DNA from: Bacteroidota bacterium
Lineage (GTDB): Bacteria > Bacteroidota > Bacteroidia > Chitinophagales > Saprospiraceae
Length of the DNA stretch: 64,000 nucleotides
Assembly (NCBI GenBank): GCA_963169455.1
Contig: CAUJDW010000099.1
Coordinates: forward strand, 33,556-97,555
Direction: 5' to 3'
The notes beneath the pieces are model-generated. The model searched no databases and was not told where the DNA came from. It saw only the letters and a program-made list of their open reading frames with translations. Positions 34,024 through 42,940 of the stretch are shown piece after piece. The translations under genes were made by a program, and so were the position numbers. Each line of letters opens with the position of its first letter. Within the stretch, counting starts at the first letter, position 1.

Positions 34024-35931
34024 TCAATTGACGACAAGCGCGCCCGTTTTGATCTCGTCGACCACTTCCGGGTTGAGCAGGGTCGAAACGTCTCCGAGGT
34101 TGGAGGTGTCGCCGGCAGCCACCTTGCGCAGGATGCGGCGCATGATCTTGCCGGAACGCGTCTTCGGCAGCCCGGAAACGATCTGTATCTTGTCGGGCTT
34201 GGCGATCGGGCCGATCTCTCTGGTGACGACGGCCAGGAGTTCCTTGCGGAAGGCGTCTTCGTCACCAACCGGCTCGGTGGTGATCACGTAGGCGTAGATG
34301 CCCTGCCCCTTGATATCGTGCGGATAACCCACCACGGCCGATTCCACCACCTTTGGGTGTTCGTTGATGGCGCTTTCCACTTCAGCGGTGCCCATGCGGT
34401 GCCCGGAGACGTTGATCACGTCGTCGACCCGGCCGATGATGCGGTACATGCCGTCCTTGTCGCGGCGCGCGCCGTCACCGGTGAAGTACATATCCTGGAA
34501 GGAGGAGAAGTAGGTCTGGCGGCAGCGTTCATGGTCGCCATAGGTGGTGCGCAGCATGGATGGCCAGGGGAAGCGGATGCAAAGCAGGCCTTCCACATCG
34601 TCGCCTTCGAGCAACTGGCCGCTGGAGTCCACCAGGCAGGGCTGTACGCCTGGCAGCGGATAGCCGGCGTGGGCCGGTTTCATGGGGCTGTGGCCGCCCA
34701 GGCCGGAGATGAGGATGCCGCCGGTTTCGGTTTGCCACCAGGTGTCCACAATGGGCGCTTTGCCCTTGCCGATCTTGTGGTAATACCATTCCCAGGCCTC
34801 TTCGTTTATGGGTTCTCCTACCGAGCCCAGCACCTTGATGGAGCTCAGGTCGTAGCCTTCCGTCCACTTGTCGCCCTGGGCCATCAGGGCGCGGATGGCG
34901 GTGGGGGCGGTATAGAACTGGTTGACCTTGTGCTTTTCGCAAACGGCCCAGAAGCGGCCCGAGTCCGGATAGGTGGGCACCCCTTCGAACATCAGGGTCG
35001 TGGCGCCGGCCAGCAGCGGGCCGTACACGATGTAGGAGTGGCCGGTGACCCAGCCGATGTCGGCCGTGCACCAGTAGATATCGCCGTCCTGGTACTGGAA
35101 CACATTTTTGAAGGAGAAGCAGGTGAATACCATGTATCCGCCAATGGTGTGCACCACGCCCTTGGGCTTGCCGGTGGAACCGGAGGTGTACAGGATGAAG
35201 AGCATGTCTTCGGCGTCCATCTCTTCCGCTTCACAGAAGGGGCTTTGGTGGTCCACTTCGTCGTGCCACCATTTGCAGCGCGGGTCCGACATATCGACGG
35301 GGCCGTCGGTGCCGCGGTGCACCAGCACGGTTTCCACGCTGTCGCAGCCCATGGCCAGGGCCTCATCCACAACTTCTTTTACCGGTATGTGTTTGGCGCC
35401 GCGGTCGTTGTAGTCCGAACAGATGACCATTTTGCACTGGGCGTCGATGATGCGGTCGGCCAGAGCCTGTGCGGAAAAGCCGGCAAAAACGACGGAATGC
35501 ACTGCTCCGATCCGGGCGCAGGCCAGCACGCCGATGGCCAGTTCGGGCACCATGGGCATGTAGAAGCAAACGCGGTCGCCTTTTTTGATGCCATTCGCTT
35601 TAAGGGCGTTGGCCGTTTTGCAGACGGCGGCGTACAGCTGCTTGTAGGTGTATTTCTGCACGGGAGCTTCCGGCCGGTTCGGCTCAAACAGAATGGCCAC
35701 CTGGTCGCCGCGGCTTTCGAGGTGGCGGTCCAGGCAGTTCTCCGTGATGTTGAGCTTGCCGCCGGCAAACCACCTGATGTTGGGTTCGCGGAAATTCCAG
35801 TCCAGGACTTTGTCCCATTTCCTGCGCCAGGTAAAGGTGGAGGCCTGCTCGGCCCAGAAGCCTTCGGGGTCTTCTACGCTTCGCTTATACACTTCCTTGT
35901 ATTCAGGAAAAGATTTGATCTGTAGAGTCAT
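34024..35931 (-). CDS. acs: Acetyl-CoA synthetase
   Basis: 635 residues, the usual length for Acs. N-terminal SVEDPEGFWAEQA, P-loop LYTSGSTGKPKGVVHT, acyl-pocket Trp in DTWWQTETGG, YFTGDGARRDKDGMYRIIGR and PKTRSGKIMRR with the Lys that is regulated by acetylation. Converts acetate, ATP and CoA to acetyl-CoA, AMP and PPi in the cytoplasm. Follows the response regulator and sensor kinase genes on the same strand, 81 bp after them. The gap holds AT-rich inverted repeats (see 35966). Confidence 0.95.
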   Translation of the reverse strand: MTLQIKSFPEYKEVYKRSVEDPEGFWAEQASTFTWRRKWDKVLDWNFREPNIRWFAGGKLNITENCLDRHLESRGDQVAILFEPNRPEAPVQKYTYKQLYAAVCKTANALKANGIKKGDRVCFYMPMVPELAIGVLACARIGAVHSVVFAGFSAQALADRIIDAQCKMVICSDYNDRGAKHIPVKEVVDEALAMGCDSVETVLVHRGTDGPVDMSDPRCKWWHDEVDHQSPFCEAEEMDAEDMLFILYTSGSTGKPKGVVHTIGGYMVFTCFSFKNVFQYQDGDIYWCTADIGWVTGHSYIVYGPLLAGATTLMFEGVPTYPDSGRFWAVCEKHKVNQFYTAPTAIRALMAQGDKWTEGYDLSSIKVLGSVGEPINEEAWEWYYHKIGKGKAPIVDTWWQTETGGILISGLGGHSPMKPAHAGYPLPGVQPCLVDSSGQLLEGDDVEGLLCIRFPWPSMLRTTYGDHERCRQTYFSSFQDMYFTGDGARRDKDGMYRIIGRVDDVINVSGHRMGTAEVESAINEHPKVVESAVVGYPHDIKGQGIYAYVITTEPVGDEDAFRKELLAVVTREIGPIAKPDKIQIVSGLPKTRSGKIMRRILRKVAAGDTSNLGDVSTLLNPEVVDEIKTGALVVN

Positions 35932-35965
35932 AATCGCTATGTTGTTTTAAGTTTTCTGACGTATA

Positions 35966-35987
35966 TAGATATTTACATCCTTATATC
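35966..35987. promoter_or_regulatory. AT-rich inverted repeat upstream of acs
   Basis: AGATAT and ATATCT flank a 10-bp centre in the 81-bp gap before acs. It resembles, but is not identical to, the palindrome upstream of the ArsR-type regulator at 54518. A binding site is only inferred. Confidence 0.3.
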
Positions 35988-36012
35988 TGTAAAGGAAAAA
36001 ATTTTTGCCTGC

Positions 36013-36396
36013 CTATCCGAATTCCACCACTTCGTTGATGGTGTTAATGAGTTCGTCGTTGTCAAATGGTTTGGGCATATATACTTCGCCGCCGCTTTCG
36101 TAACCTTCGAAACGGTCGGACTGGGTGCTTTTGGCGGTGAGGAAGATGATGCGGGTGTGGTTGAAGCGCTCGTCGTTTCGGATCCGCCGGGCCAGTTCGA
36201 ATCCGTCCATGCCCGGCATCATGACGTCGAGGACGGCTACTTCGGGGCGTTCCGCTTCCATGAGCCGGAGCGCATGTTCCCCGTCTCCGGCCTTCCACAC
36301 CTGATAGCCTTCCTTTTTCACGAGGAATTCCAGCGCGGCCAGGATAGCGGGCTCGTCGTCAACCAGTAACACCTTAATTTTCTTTTTATCCGTCAT
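36013..36396 (-). CDS. Single-domain response regulator
   Basis: 127 residues from the ATG at 36396 (MTDKKKIKVLLVDDEPA); the longer frame adds nothing recognisable. Receiver domain only: acidic DDE, phospho-acceptor Asp in VAVLDVMMPGMDGF, Thr in FLTAK, Lys in YMPKPF. No DNA-binding output domain is present. It follows the SSF-histidine kinase gene by 106 bp and precedes acs, so it probably relays the kinase signal. Confidence 0.9.
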   Translation of the reverse strand: MTDKKKIKVLLVDDEPAILAALEFLVKKEGYQVWKAGDGEHALRLMEAERPEVAVLDVMMPGMDGFELARRIRNDERFNHTRIIFLTAKSTQSDRFEGYESGGEVYMPKPFDNDELINTINEVVEFG

Positions 36397-36502
36397 AAAG
36401 CCCCGGCTGAAAGCGTACATTACTGTTGATGAAATATGTAAACTAAATGTACGGTTTTTCACCAAAAAAAAGAAATTCCGATTAATCCCGGAATGATTTT
36501 TA

Positions 36503-39232
36503 TCAACCCGGTGAATTTAGACCGGCCGGCTCCAGCACCGGTATTTCCACGATGAAGGTGGCGCCCTGGTTTATTTCGCTGCGCACGAAAACCCTGCCCT
36601 GGTGGCGCCCGACGATGGCCTGGGTGATGTACAGCCCCAGCCCGCTGCCCTGGGGCTTCCCGCGCTGTACATCGCTGAGCTGGGTGAATTTTTCGAATAT
36701 GAACTGCTGGTCTTTGCCGGATATGCCCCGCCCGTTGTCTTCCACTTCCAGCACGGCCATTGCTCCTTTTTCGCCAAGGCGCACGACGATCCGCCCTTCG
36801 GTTTCCCGGCAGAACTTGATGGCGTTCGACAGCAGGTTGACCACCACCTGGGTCAGCCGGTCGGCGTGGCCGAGGATTCTCACCGGGCGGGCGGAAATGT
36901 GCAGTTCATGGCTGATGAACCGGCTCCGCATCAGTTCCTGCAGCCCGTTGAAGGCTTTTTCCACAATTGCGGCCAGGTCGACGGTTTCTAGTTCCCACTG
37001 GCTCTGGCTGTTCTGGATTTTCTCCAGGTCGAGCACCTGGTCAACCAGGCGGGCCAGGCGTTCACTTTCGCCGGCGATGATGTGGAGGAACTCCTCCTGC
37101 TTGCCGGCCGGCAGATCGGGCGTTTCCAGCATGATCCGGGACAAGGCCTTGATGGAGGTGATCGGCGTGCGCAGCTCGTGGGTGATGGTCGTAATGAAAT
37201 CGGCCTTCAGCCGGTCGAGTTCCCGGAGCCGTTCGTTGGCCTCCCTGAGCTGCCTGGAAGTGTGTTCCAGCTCTGCTGATTTTTTCTCCAGGGCCTTGCT
37301 GTACGCAATGGCCTCCTGGGTCTGCTCCAGTACTTTGAACATCTCTTCCAGGCTGATCGGCTCTTCCTTGCTGATGGAGCCGATGATGACTTTTGCCGAA
37401 GCGGCGCCGATCGCGCCGGCCAGATGGGTTTCCACATAGCGGACCAGTTCGGCGCCGGCCGTCTGCTGGCGGGAAAGGCCGGGCTGGCGGGTGTTTTCGT
37501 AGGCCTCGAGCAGTTGCTGGGCCCGGGCCTCGCCGAGAAAGCGGTTCAGCACCAAACGGATGTCCTGCATGCTGGCCCGGCGCTGCAGGAGGCCGTAATC
37601 GGCGCCTCCTGCCCGGTATTTGTGGATGTCGACAAACAGATCAGCCTGAGAGGCTTCCAGCGGCGTTTGGGTGGTGTACAGCGATACGAAATAATACGCT
37701 GCCGTATTGAACAGCAGGCTCCAGAATGCGGCGTGGGCAATGGGGCTGGAGCCCTCCAGCCCGAAAAGGGCGTAAGGCCGCAGCCATTCCAGCCCGAACA
37801 GCCCCCTTTCCGAAAAGGCTTCCGCCATGGTGGGCAGAGGCAGGGTGTACACCCAGATGGCGAAACCGGCAAGCAGGCCGGCCATGGCGCCTTTTTTGGT
37901 CGCTCTTTTCCAGAACAGGCCTCCCAATACGGAGGGGGCAAACTGGGCAGTCGCGGTGAAGGATATCAATCCCACGGACACCAGGGTGTACTGCGCTCCA
38001 ACGGCCCTGAAATAGCCGTATGCGAGCAGGAGCACGATGATGATGATGATCCGCCGGATACCCAGGATGCGGTTCCGGAGGTTGGTTTTATATACTTCGC
38101 CCTGGGGCCGCCTGCGTATCAGCAGGGGCAGCACCAGGTGGTTGCTGATCATGATGCTCAGCGCAATGACTCCTACGATAACCATGCCGGTGGCTGCGGA
38201 AAAGCCGCCCAGCCCGGCAATCAGGGCCAGGGCTTCCTTCCCCTGCGCCAGCGGCAGGCTGAGCACGAAGCTGTCGGGCTCGTATGCTCCATCCGGAAAT
38301 TCCAGCAGCCCGGCAACGGCAATGGGCAGTACGAAGATGTTGATGAGTAAAAGGTAGAGGGGAAACAGCCAGGAGGCTTTGTTCAGATGCCCGGGCCGGG
38401 TGTTTTCCACTACCCCGATATGGAACTGCCTCGGCAGCAGCATTACTGCCGACATGGACAGAATCATCAGCCAGAACCATTCCCAGCCGTCGATGCCCGA
38501 TCCCTCCAGCGTGAACAGCCTGGCGATATCAGGCCGCTGCAGGCCGGACCGGAAGATGTCGCCGAAGCCGTCAAAAATGCCGAAAGTAACGAAAATGCCT
38601 ACGGACAAAAAGGCGGCCAGCTTGAACAGCGACTCGAAAGCGATGGCGGCGACCAGCCCGCCGTGGCGCTCGTTGGGGTCGAGGTGCCGCGTCCCGAACA
38701 ATATGGTGAAAACCGCCAGGGCAATGGCGATATACCAGGCGGAATCCAGGAAAAAGGGCAGTTCCTGATGCGGCCTCACCGGCCCGCCGCCGGCAGACAG
38801 CAGCCCGAAGCTCGTTGAAATGGCCTTTAACTGCAGGGAGATGTAAGGGATGATCCCCAGCACGGCGATCACGGTGGCCAGGGCGCCAAGCCAGGTGCTT
38901 TTTCCGTAACGGGAGGAAATGAAGTCGGCTATGGAGGTGATGCGCTGGGACTTGCTGATCAGGATGATTTTTTTCATGATGATCAGCCAGAGCGGCGCCA
39001 TGATGGCCGGCCCGAGATAGATGGGCAGAAAGCCCAGCCCGGCAGTAGCCGCCCGCCCAACGCTGCCGTAATAGGTCCAGGCCGTGCAATACACGGCCAG
39101 CGAAAGCGCGTAGATGCCGGAGTTGTTGACCAGGCTGCGCCCTGCTTTCTCCCGCAGGTTGCCGTAATAGGCCAGCAGGAACAGCAGCGCCACGTAGGCC
39201 AGGGAGATGAATATGATGATCGCCGGATCCAT
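36503..39232 (-). CDS. Sodium/solute symporter-histidine kinase fusion (CrbS/CbrA type)
   Basis: 909 residues. Residues 1 to about 540 form a 12-13-helix SSF transporter. About 555-640 look like the STAC linker (VLNRFLGEARAQQLLEAY, then LAGAIGAASAKVIIGSI), followed by a signalling helix. HisKA has the H-box ITTITHELRTPITSIKA at about 690-705, and HATPase_c has NLLSNAIKF, DNGRGISG and GSGLGLYITQ. I see no PAS domain. In Vibrio and Pseudomonas, kinases of this architecture (CrbS) control acs, matching the neighbourhood. Starts directly after the 67-residue membrane protein. Confidence 0.92.
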   Translation of the reverse strand: MDPAIIIFISLAYVALLFLLAYYGNLREKAGRSLVNNSGIYALSLAVYCTAWTYYGSVGRAATAGLGFLPIYLGPAIMAPLWLIIMKKIILISKSQRITSIADFISSRYGKSTWLGALATVIAVLGIIPYISLQLKAISTSFGLLSAGGGPVRPHQELPFFLDSAWYIAIALAVFTILFGTRHLDPNERHGGLVAAIAFESLFKLAAFLSVGIFVTFGIFDGFGDIFRSGLQRPDIARLFTLEGSGIDGWEWFWLMILSMSAVMLLPRQFHIGVVENTRPGHLNKASWLFPLYLLLINIFVLPIAVAGLLEFPDGAYEPDSFVLSLPLAQGKEALALIAGLGGFSAATGMVIVGVIALSIMISNHLVLPLLIRRRPQGEVYKTNLRNRILGIRRIIIIIVLLLAYGYFRAVGAQYTLVSVGLISFTATAQFAPSVLGGLFWKRATKKGAMAGLLAGFAIWVYTLPLPTMAEAFSERGLFGLEWLRPYALFGLEGSSPIAHAAFWSLLFNTAAYYFVSLYTTQTPLEASQADLFVDIHKYRAGGADYGLLQRRASMQDIRLVLNRFLGEARAQQLLEAYENTRQPGLSRQQTAGAELVRYVETHLAGAIGAASAKVIIGSISKEEPISLEEMFKVLEQTQEAIAYSKALEKKSAELEHTSRQLREANERLRELDRLKADFITTITHELRTPITSIKALSRIMLETPDLPAGKQEEFLHIIAGESERLARLVDQVLDLEKIQNSQSQWELETVDLAAIVEKAFNGLQELMRSRFISHELHISARPVRILGHADRLTQVVVNLLSNAIKFCRETEGRIVVRLGEKGAMAVLEVEDNGRGISGKDQQFIFEKFTQLSDVQRGKPQGSGLGLYITQAIVGRHQGRVFVRSEINQGATFIVEIPVLEPAGLNSPG

Positions 39233-39436
39233 TCAGGGCTTTGCCTTATCATTGGATCCGGCGATCCGCATCGTCAGGAAAATCAGTACGGCCCACGCCA
39301 GGAACAGGTAAAAGAATAGCAGCGGTGCTCCACCCACAAACCGGCCCTTGCTGAACAGGTTCAGCAGCGGGAAGTTGAAACACAGAAAGGCCGCGCAGAA
39401 CAGGCCCAGCAGTTTGTACCATCTGTCTCTGGCCAT
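39233..39436 (-). CDS. Small two-helix membrane protein linked to the SSF kinase
   Basis: 67 residues: KLLGLFCAAFLCFNFPLLNLF and LLFFYLFLAWAVLIFL are two membrane segments, with charged ends. Its stop (TGA at 39235-39233) abuts the ATG of the SSF kinase with no gap, so translation is almost certainly coupled. Small proteins of this kind accompany some SSF genes. Probable accessory subunit. Confidence 0.8.
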   Translation of the reverse strand: MARDRWYKLLGLFCAAFLCFNFPLLNLFSKGRFVGGAPLLFFYLFLAWAVLIFLTMRIAGSNDKAKP

Positions 39437-39453
39437 GGGTGCGGTTTTTACCT

Positions 39454-42400
39454 TTAAAAAGCCGGGCGCCCGCTTTGAACTGCTTTGTAAACCCGGACAT
39501 GGCCCCGGTTGATGCCGACGACCAGCCAGGAGGTGTCTCCCTCAAAGAATTCCAGTGCTTCAGCCTGCCCTTTCAGCGCCAGGCCGCTTCGGGAAGGCGG
39601 CAGCACTTCAAAGGCCCGCTTGCCTTTGTTCAGCAGAACAATGCCGCGGTTGGCGTCGTAGTAGCCGGTGGAGACATCGTAGGAATAGTCATTGCCCGCC
39701 AGCAGCACATCGGGCTGGCCGTCGCCATTGAAATCGCGCAGCAGGATTTTCTTAACCGGCGCTATTTGCACCGCAGACGGCAGGCGCTCCCACTGCAGCT
39801 TTCCGCCTTCGTTCCACAGCACATAGCTGGACGTAGTATTTACCTGATACTTAGCCTCCGCTCCGATAGCCGATCTATCCAGGATGCTGTCTATGGTGGA
39901 AAGGCTGAAATTGGTGTAGCTCGTGAATTTTTTCCTGAAGAAGGGCGACTGGGCGGCCAGTTCGTCCAGGTAGTTGACCGGGTACTCCTGCATTTGGCCG
40001 TTCGCATCCTTCCAGAAGGCGGTGGCCAGGGGGTCGATGGTTTCGTTATCGTCGAGGTCGATGGCGTACAGGCCCATCGGGTATTGTTCGCTCACATGGA
40101 AGCGGTGGTTTTCGCCCAGATTGCCGACGATGAAATCATCGTCTCCGTCTCCGTCCAGGTCGGCGGCGCTTATCGCCGACCAGAAGCCGTGCCTGCCGGC
40201 CAGGCTTTCTTCTTCCGCTGCCTGGAGTTCCCTGCCTTCCCTGTTTTTCAGGAGGGCGATGGAATTCCATTCCCTGGCGGCCAGCAGGTCTTTCCAGCCA
40301 TCCCCGTCGATGTCGGCCCACACGGCGTCGGTTACCATGCCGAGATCGAGGCTGAGCACCCTGTCGGCGGAAAATCCGCCCTTGTCATTGATCAGGACGT
40401 AGGAAGGGGGGGCAAGCGGGAAATGGCCTCTCTTCACCCGTGCGCCGATGAACAGGTCAGTATCGCCGTCCTTATCGAAATCGCAGGGGCGGACGACCGA
40501 GGCGGGGAAGGGGGGCAGCGGCAGTTCGGTGCGGCTGAAAACCCCGTTTTTGTTTTCGTAGAGGTAGTGGCGGTAATCCTCATCGCGCTCATTGGCGTAG
40601 CCGCCTGAGAGGGCGGCCAGGTCGTTGTCCCCGTCCTGGTCGGCGTCAAAGATGGCGATGTCGGACTCCAGGCATTGCTTCTGGCCGGTCAGCCCTTCGA
40701 AAGCAGATTGTTCGAAACGATCTCCTTTATGGAGAAATACCACGGAAGGGGATTGCGCCGACCCGCCGATGAAGAGGTCGTCTTTCCCGTCGCCGTCCAG
40801 GTCGCCTCTGGCCATGCAGGGGCCGAGCTGGGAAAATTTGTGCTGGATGATGCGCTGGTTCTGGAAGAAATCCACGTAGTCTTCCTGAACATGGGTGTAA
40901 GGGATGGCGCCGTCCTGCTGCCGGAACAGAGGGGCGTCCCCTGCCAGGTGCGAAGCCGGGGCGTCATAGGGGCTGGCGTCGGCTTCCCGGAGAACCAGGT
41001 TCTGGTTGGCCGGCACGTCCTTTTGCAGGCTGATCCGCCTGCCGTTGGGCCAGATCACCTTTATCGAGTCGGCCCGTTCCGTTTTGCCCAGCCCGAAATG
41101 GATGACGGGGTCAACGCTGGAGAGGTACCCCCTGCTGAGGAAGTGTTCGCTGTACAAAACCTGGCCCTGGCTCCACAGCTCGACTTTCGCCCCGATGGCC
41201 ATGGTGTTCGGCGCATCGCCCGCCAGCGATATTTTCAGGTAATTGGCCTGTTCGTTCAGTTTGCCGATGGTATTGTTGCGGTACACGAAGGCCGGGTCGT
41301 TGATGTTGTTGGTTACGTAGTCCAGGTCGCCGTCATTGTCCAGGTCCACAAAGCTTGCTCCGTTGGAGAAGGAGGGGATGTCCATGCCCCACTTTTTGGT
41401 CTGGTCGGCGAATCTGAAATCCCCCGTATTTTCATAGGCGTAGTTGGATACCTTTACGATGGGGATGCGGGGCAGCAGGCCTTCGTCGTCCACCAGGTAG
41501 CCGTACATCTGGGCCTTGTAATTGGTGAAGTCCTTATCGGTGAGGTCTTTGGGGAAACCGTTGGTGATCATCAGGTCGCGGTCGCCGTCGTTGTCGTAAT
41601 CGGCAAAGAGGGGCGACCAGCTCCACTCCGTCTGATAGACGCCCAGCATCTGCCCGGCTTCGCTGAAGGGCAGCATCTGCCCGTCGAGGAAACCGTTGTG
41701 GAAGTGCAGCATGTTGCGCACGTACTGGGGTTCGTAGCCGTAGCGCTCATTGTACTCATAGATGACATAGCTGTTGCCGTTAATGGTCTGTTTTTTGCGG
41801 AAATACTGCTCCGGCATCATATCCAGGGTCATGATGTCGAGGTATCCGTCCTTATTGACATCCGCCATGTCGTTGCCCATGGAGAACCTGGAGTGGTAAG
41901 GCATGTATTTCGGGGATTCGTTGCGGAAAGTCCCATCGCCCTGGTTCATGTACAGGAGGTCGTTGGCGATATAGTCATTGGAGACGTAGATGTCCGGGTA
42001 GCCGTCCTTGTTCAGGTCGCCGATGGCCAGCCCCAGCCCGAAGCCTTCATAGACGATGCCCGCCTGCTTGGTGACGTCGGTGAAGTGGCCGTCGCCCATA
42101 TTCTGGTAGAGGCGGTCGTTATTGGCCGAAGTGCCGTCCGTTATTTTAGTGTGGTAGTTGGTCGGGGATTCCTTGCTGACCGTGTTGTTCAGGATGTAGA
42201 GGTCGAGGTCGCCATCCAGGTCGTAATCGAAGAAGGCGGCGTGCATGGAATGGCCCATGTCTGCGATGCCGTACTGGGCGGCCATTTCCCGGAAAGAGGG
42301 GAGCCCGTCGGCTCCCGGCCCCTGGTGCACCCAGAGCTGGTTTTTCCGCTTCAGGCTGTCCGTGCTCATGGTGGAGGTGAAATAGAGGTCCGGCCAGCCG

Positions 42401-42759
42401 TCGGCGTTGATATCCGTCACGGCAACGCCGCTGATCCACTGATCGTTTGTCAGCCCTTCGAATTTATCGGTGATATCCCTGAATTTCAATTCCCCCTGGT
42501 TGAGGTAAATGCGGCATTTGACTTTGTTGCCGGTAAACACGAGGTCCTGCAGCCCGTCCTTGTTCAGGTCGGCAACGCCTACACCGCCGCCGTTGTACAT
42601 GTATTCGTTGTGCAGGATGTTGAAAGAGTCTTTTTCGATGATCTCATTGATGAAATCGATCCCGGTTTGGGAGGCCTCGAGCCGCTCAAAGCGGGTTGCC
42701 TGTTTTTGCCCGCAGGAGAACAACAGGGTGCATCCGAGGATGAGTGTTGCACTTCTCAT
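39454..42759 (-). CDS. FG-GAP/VCBS-repeat ASPIC/UnbV surface lipoprotein
   Basis: 1101 residues from the ATG at 42759, which gives a lipoprotein signal MRSATLILGCTLLFSCG (Cys 17); an ATG 21 bp further up is also possible. At least eight calcium-binding FG-GAP/VCBS blades (for example DLNKDGLQDLVFTGN and DINADGWPDLYFTS) form one or two beta-propellers. The ASPIC/UnbV domain (about residues 520-600) has FGLGKTERADSIKVIWPNGR. Such large surface lipoproteins sit next to SusCD pairs in marine Saprospiria and probably bind or present ligand. Its gene follows the second SusD. Confidence 0.88.
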   Translation of the reverse strand: MRSATLILGCTLLFSCGQKQATRFERLEASQTGIDFINEIIEKDSFNILHNEYMYNGGGVGVADLNKDGLQDLVFTGNKVKCRIYLNQGELKFRDITDKFEGLTNDQWISGVAVTDINADGWPDLYFTSTMSTDSLKRKNQLWVHQGPGADGLPSFREMAAQYGIADMGHSMHAAFFDYDLDGDLDLYILNNTVSKESPTNYHTKITDGTSANNDRLYQNMGDGHFTDVTKQAGIVYEGFGLGLAIGDLNKDGYPDIYVSNDYIANDLLYMNQGDGTFRNESPKYMPYHSRFSMGNDMADVNKDGYLDIMTLDMMPEQYFRKKQTINGNSYVIYEYNERYGYEPQYVRNMLHFHNGFLDGQMLPFSEAGQMLGVYQTEWSWSPLFADYDNDGDRDLMITNGFPKDLTDKDFTNYKAQMYGYLVDDEGLLPRIPIVKVSNYAYENTGDFRFADQTKKWGMDIPSFSNGASFVDLDNDGDLDYVTNNINDPAFVYRNNTIGKLNEQANYLKISLAGDAPNTMAIGAKVELWSQGQVLYSEHFLSRGYLSSVDPVIHFGLGKTERADSIKVIWPNGRRISLQKDVPANQNLVLREADASPYDAPASHLAGDAPLFRQQDGAIPYTHVQEDYVDFFQNQRIIQHKFSQLGPCMARGDLDGDGKDDLFIGGSAQSPSVVFLHKGDRFEQSAFEGLTGQKQCLESDIAIFDADQDGDNDLAALSGGYANERDEDYRHYLYENKNGVFSRTELPLPPFPASVVRPCDFDKDGDTDLFIGARVKRGHFPLAPPSYVLINDKGGFSADRVLSLDLGMVTDAVWADIDGDGWKDLLAAREWNSIALLKNREGRELQAAEEESLAGRHGFWSAISAADLDGDGDDDFIVGNLGENHRFHVSEQYPMGLYAIDLDDNETIDPLATAFWKDANGQMQEYPVNYLDELAAQSPFFRKKFTSYTNFSLSTIDSILDRSAIGAEAKYQVNTTSSYVLWNEGGKLQWERLPSAVQIAPVKKILLRDFNGDGQPDVLLAGNDYSYDVSTGYYDANRGIVLLNKGKRAFEVLPPSRSGLALKGQAEALEFFEGDTSWLVVGINRGHVRVYKAVQSGRPAF

Positions 42760-42940
42760 TATAGCAGTTTGGTTTATCATGTGATAGGGCCCTGGCAGGT
42801 TGGGGCCCGGCTTTGCCATGGAAAATTGGCAAAAAAACGGGAGCCTTTCTGCTTTTTTTTTGCAAAAAGTGAAGGAGCTTTTAGCCTGTTTGAGGTGAAC
42901 AGGAAAAAGATTGTGCAAATACGGCAGGCTGAAGCCTGCG

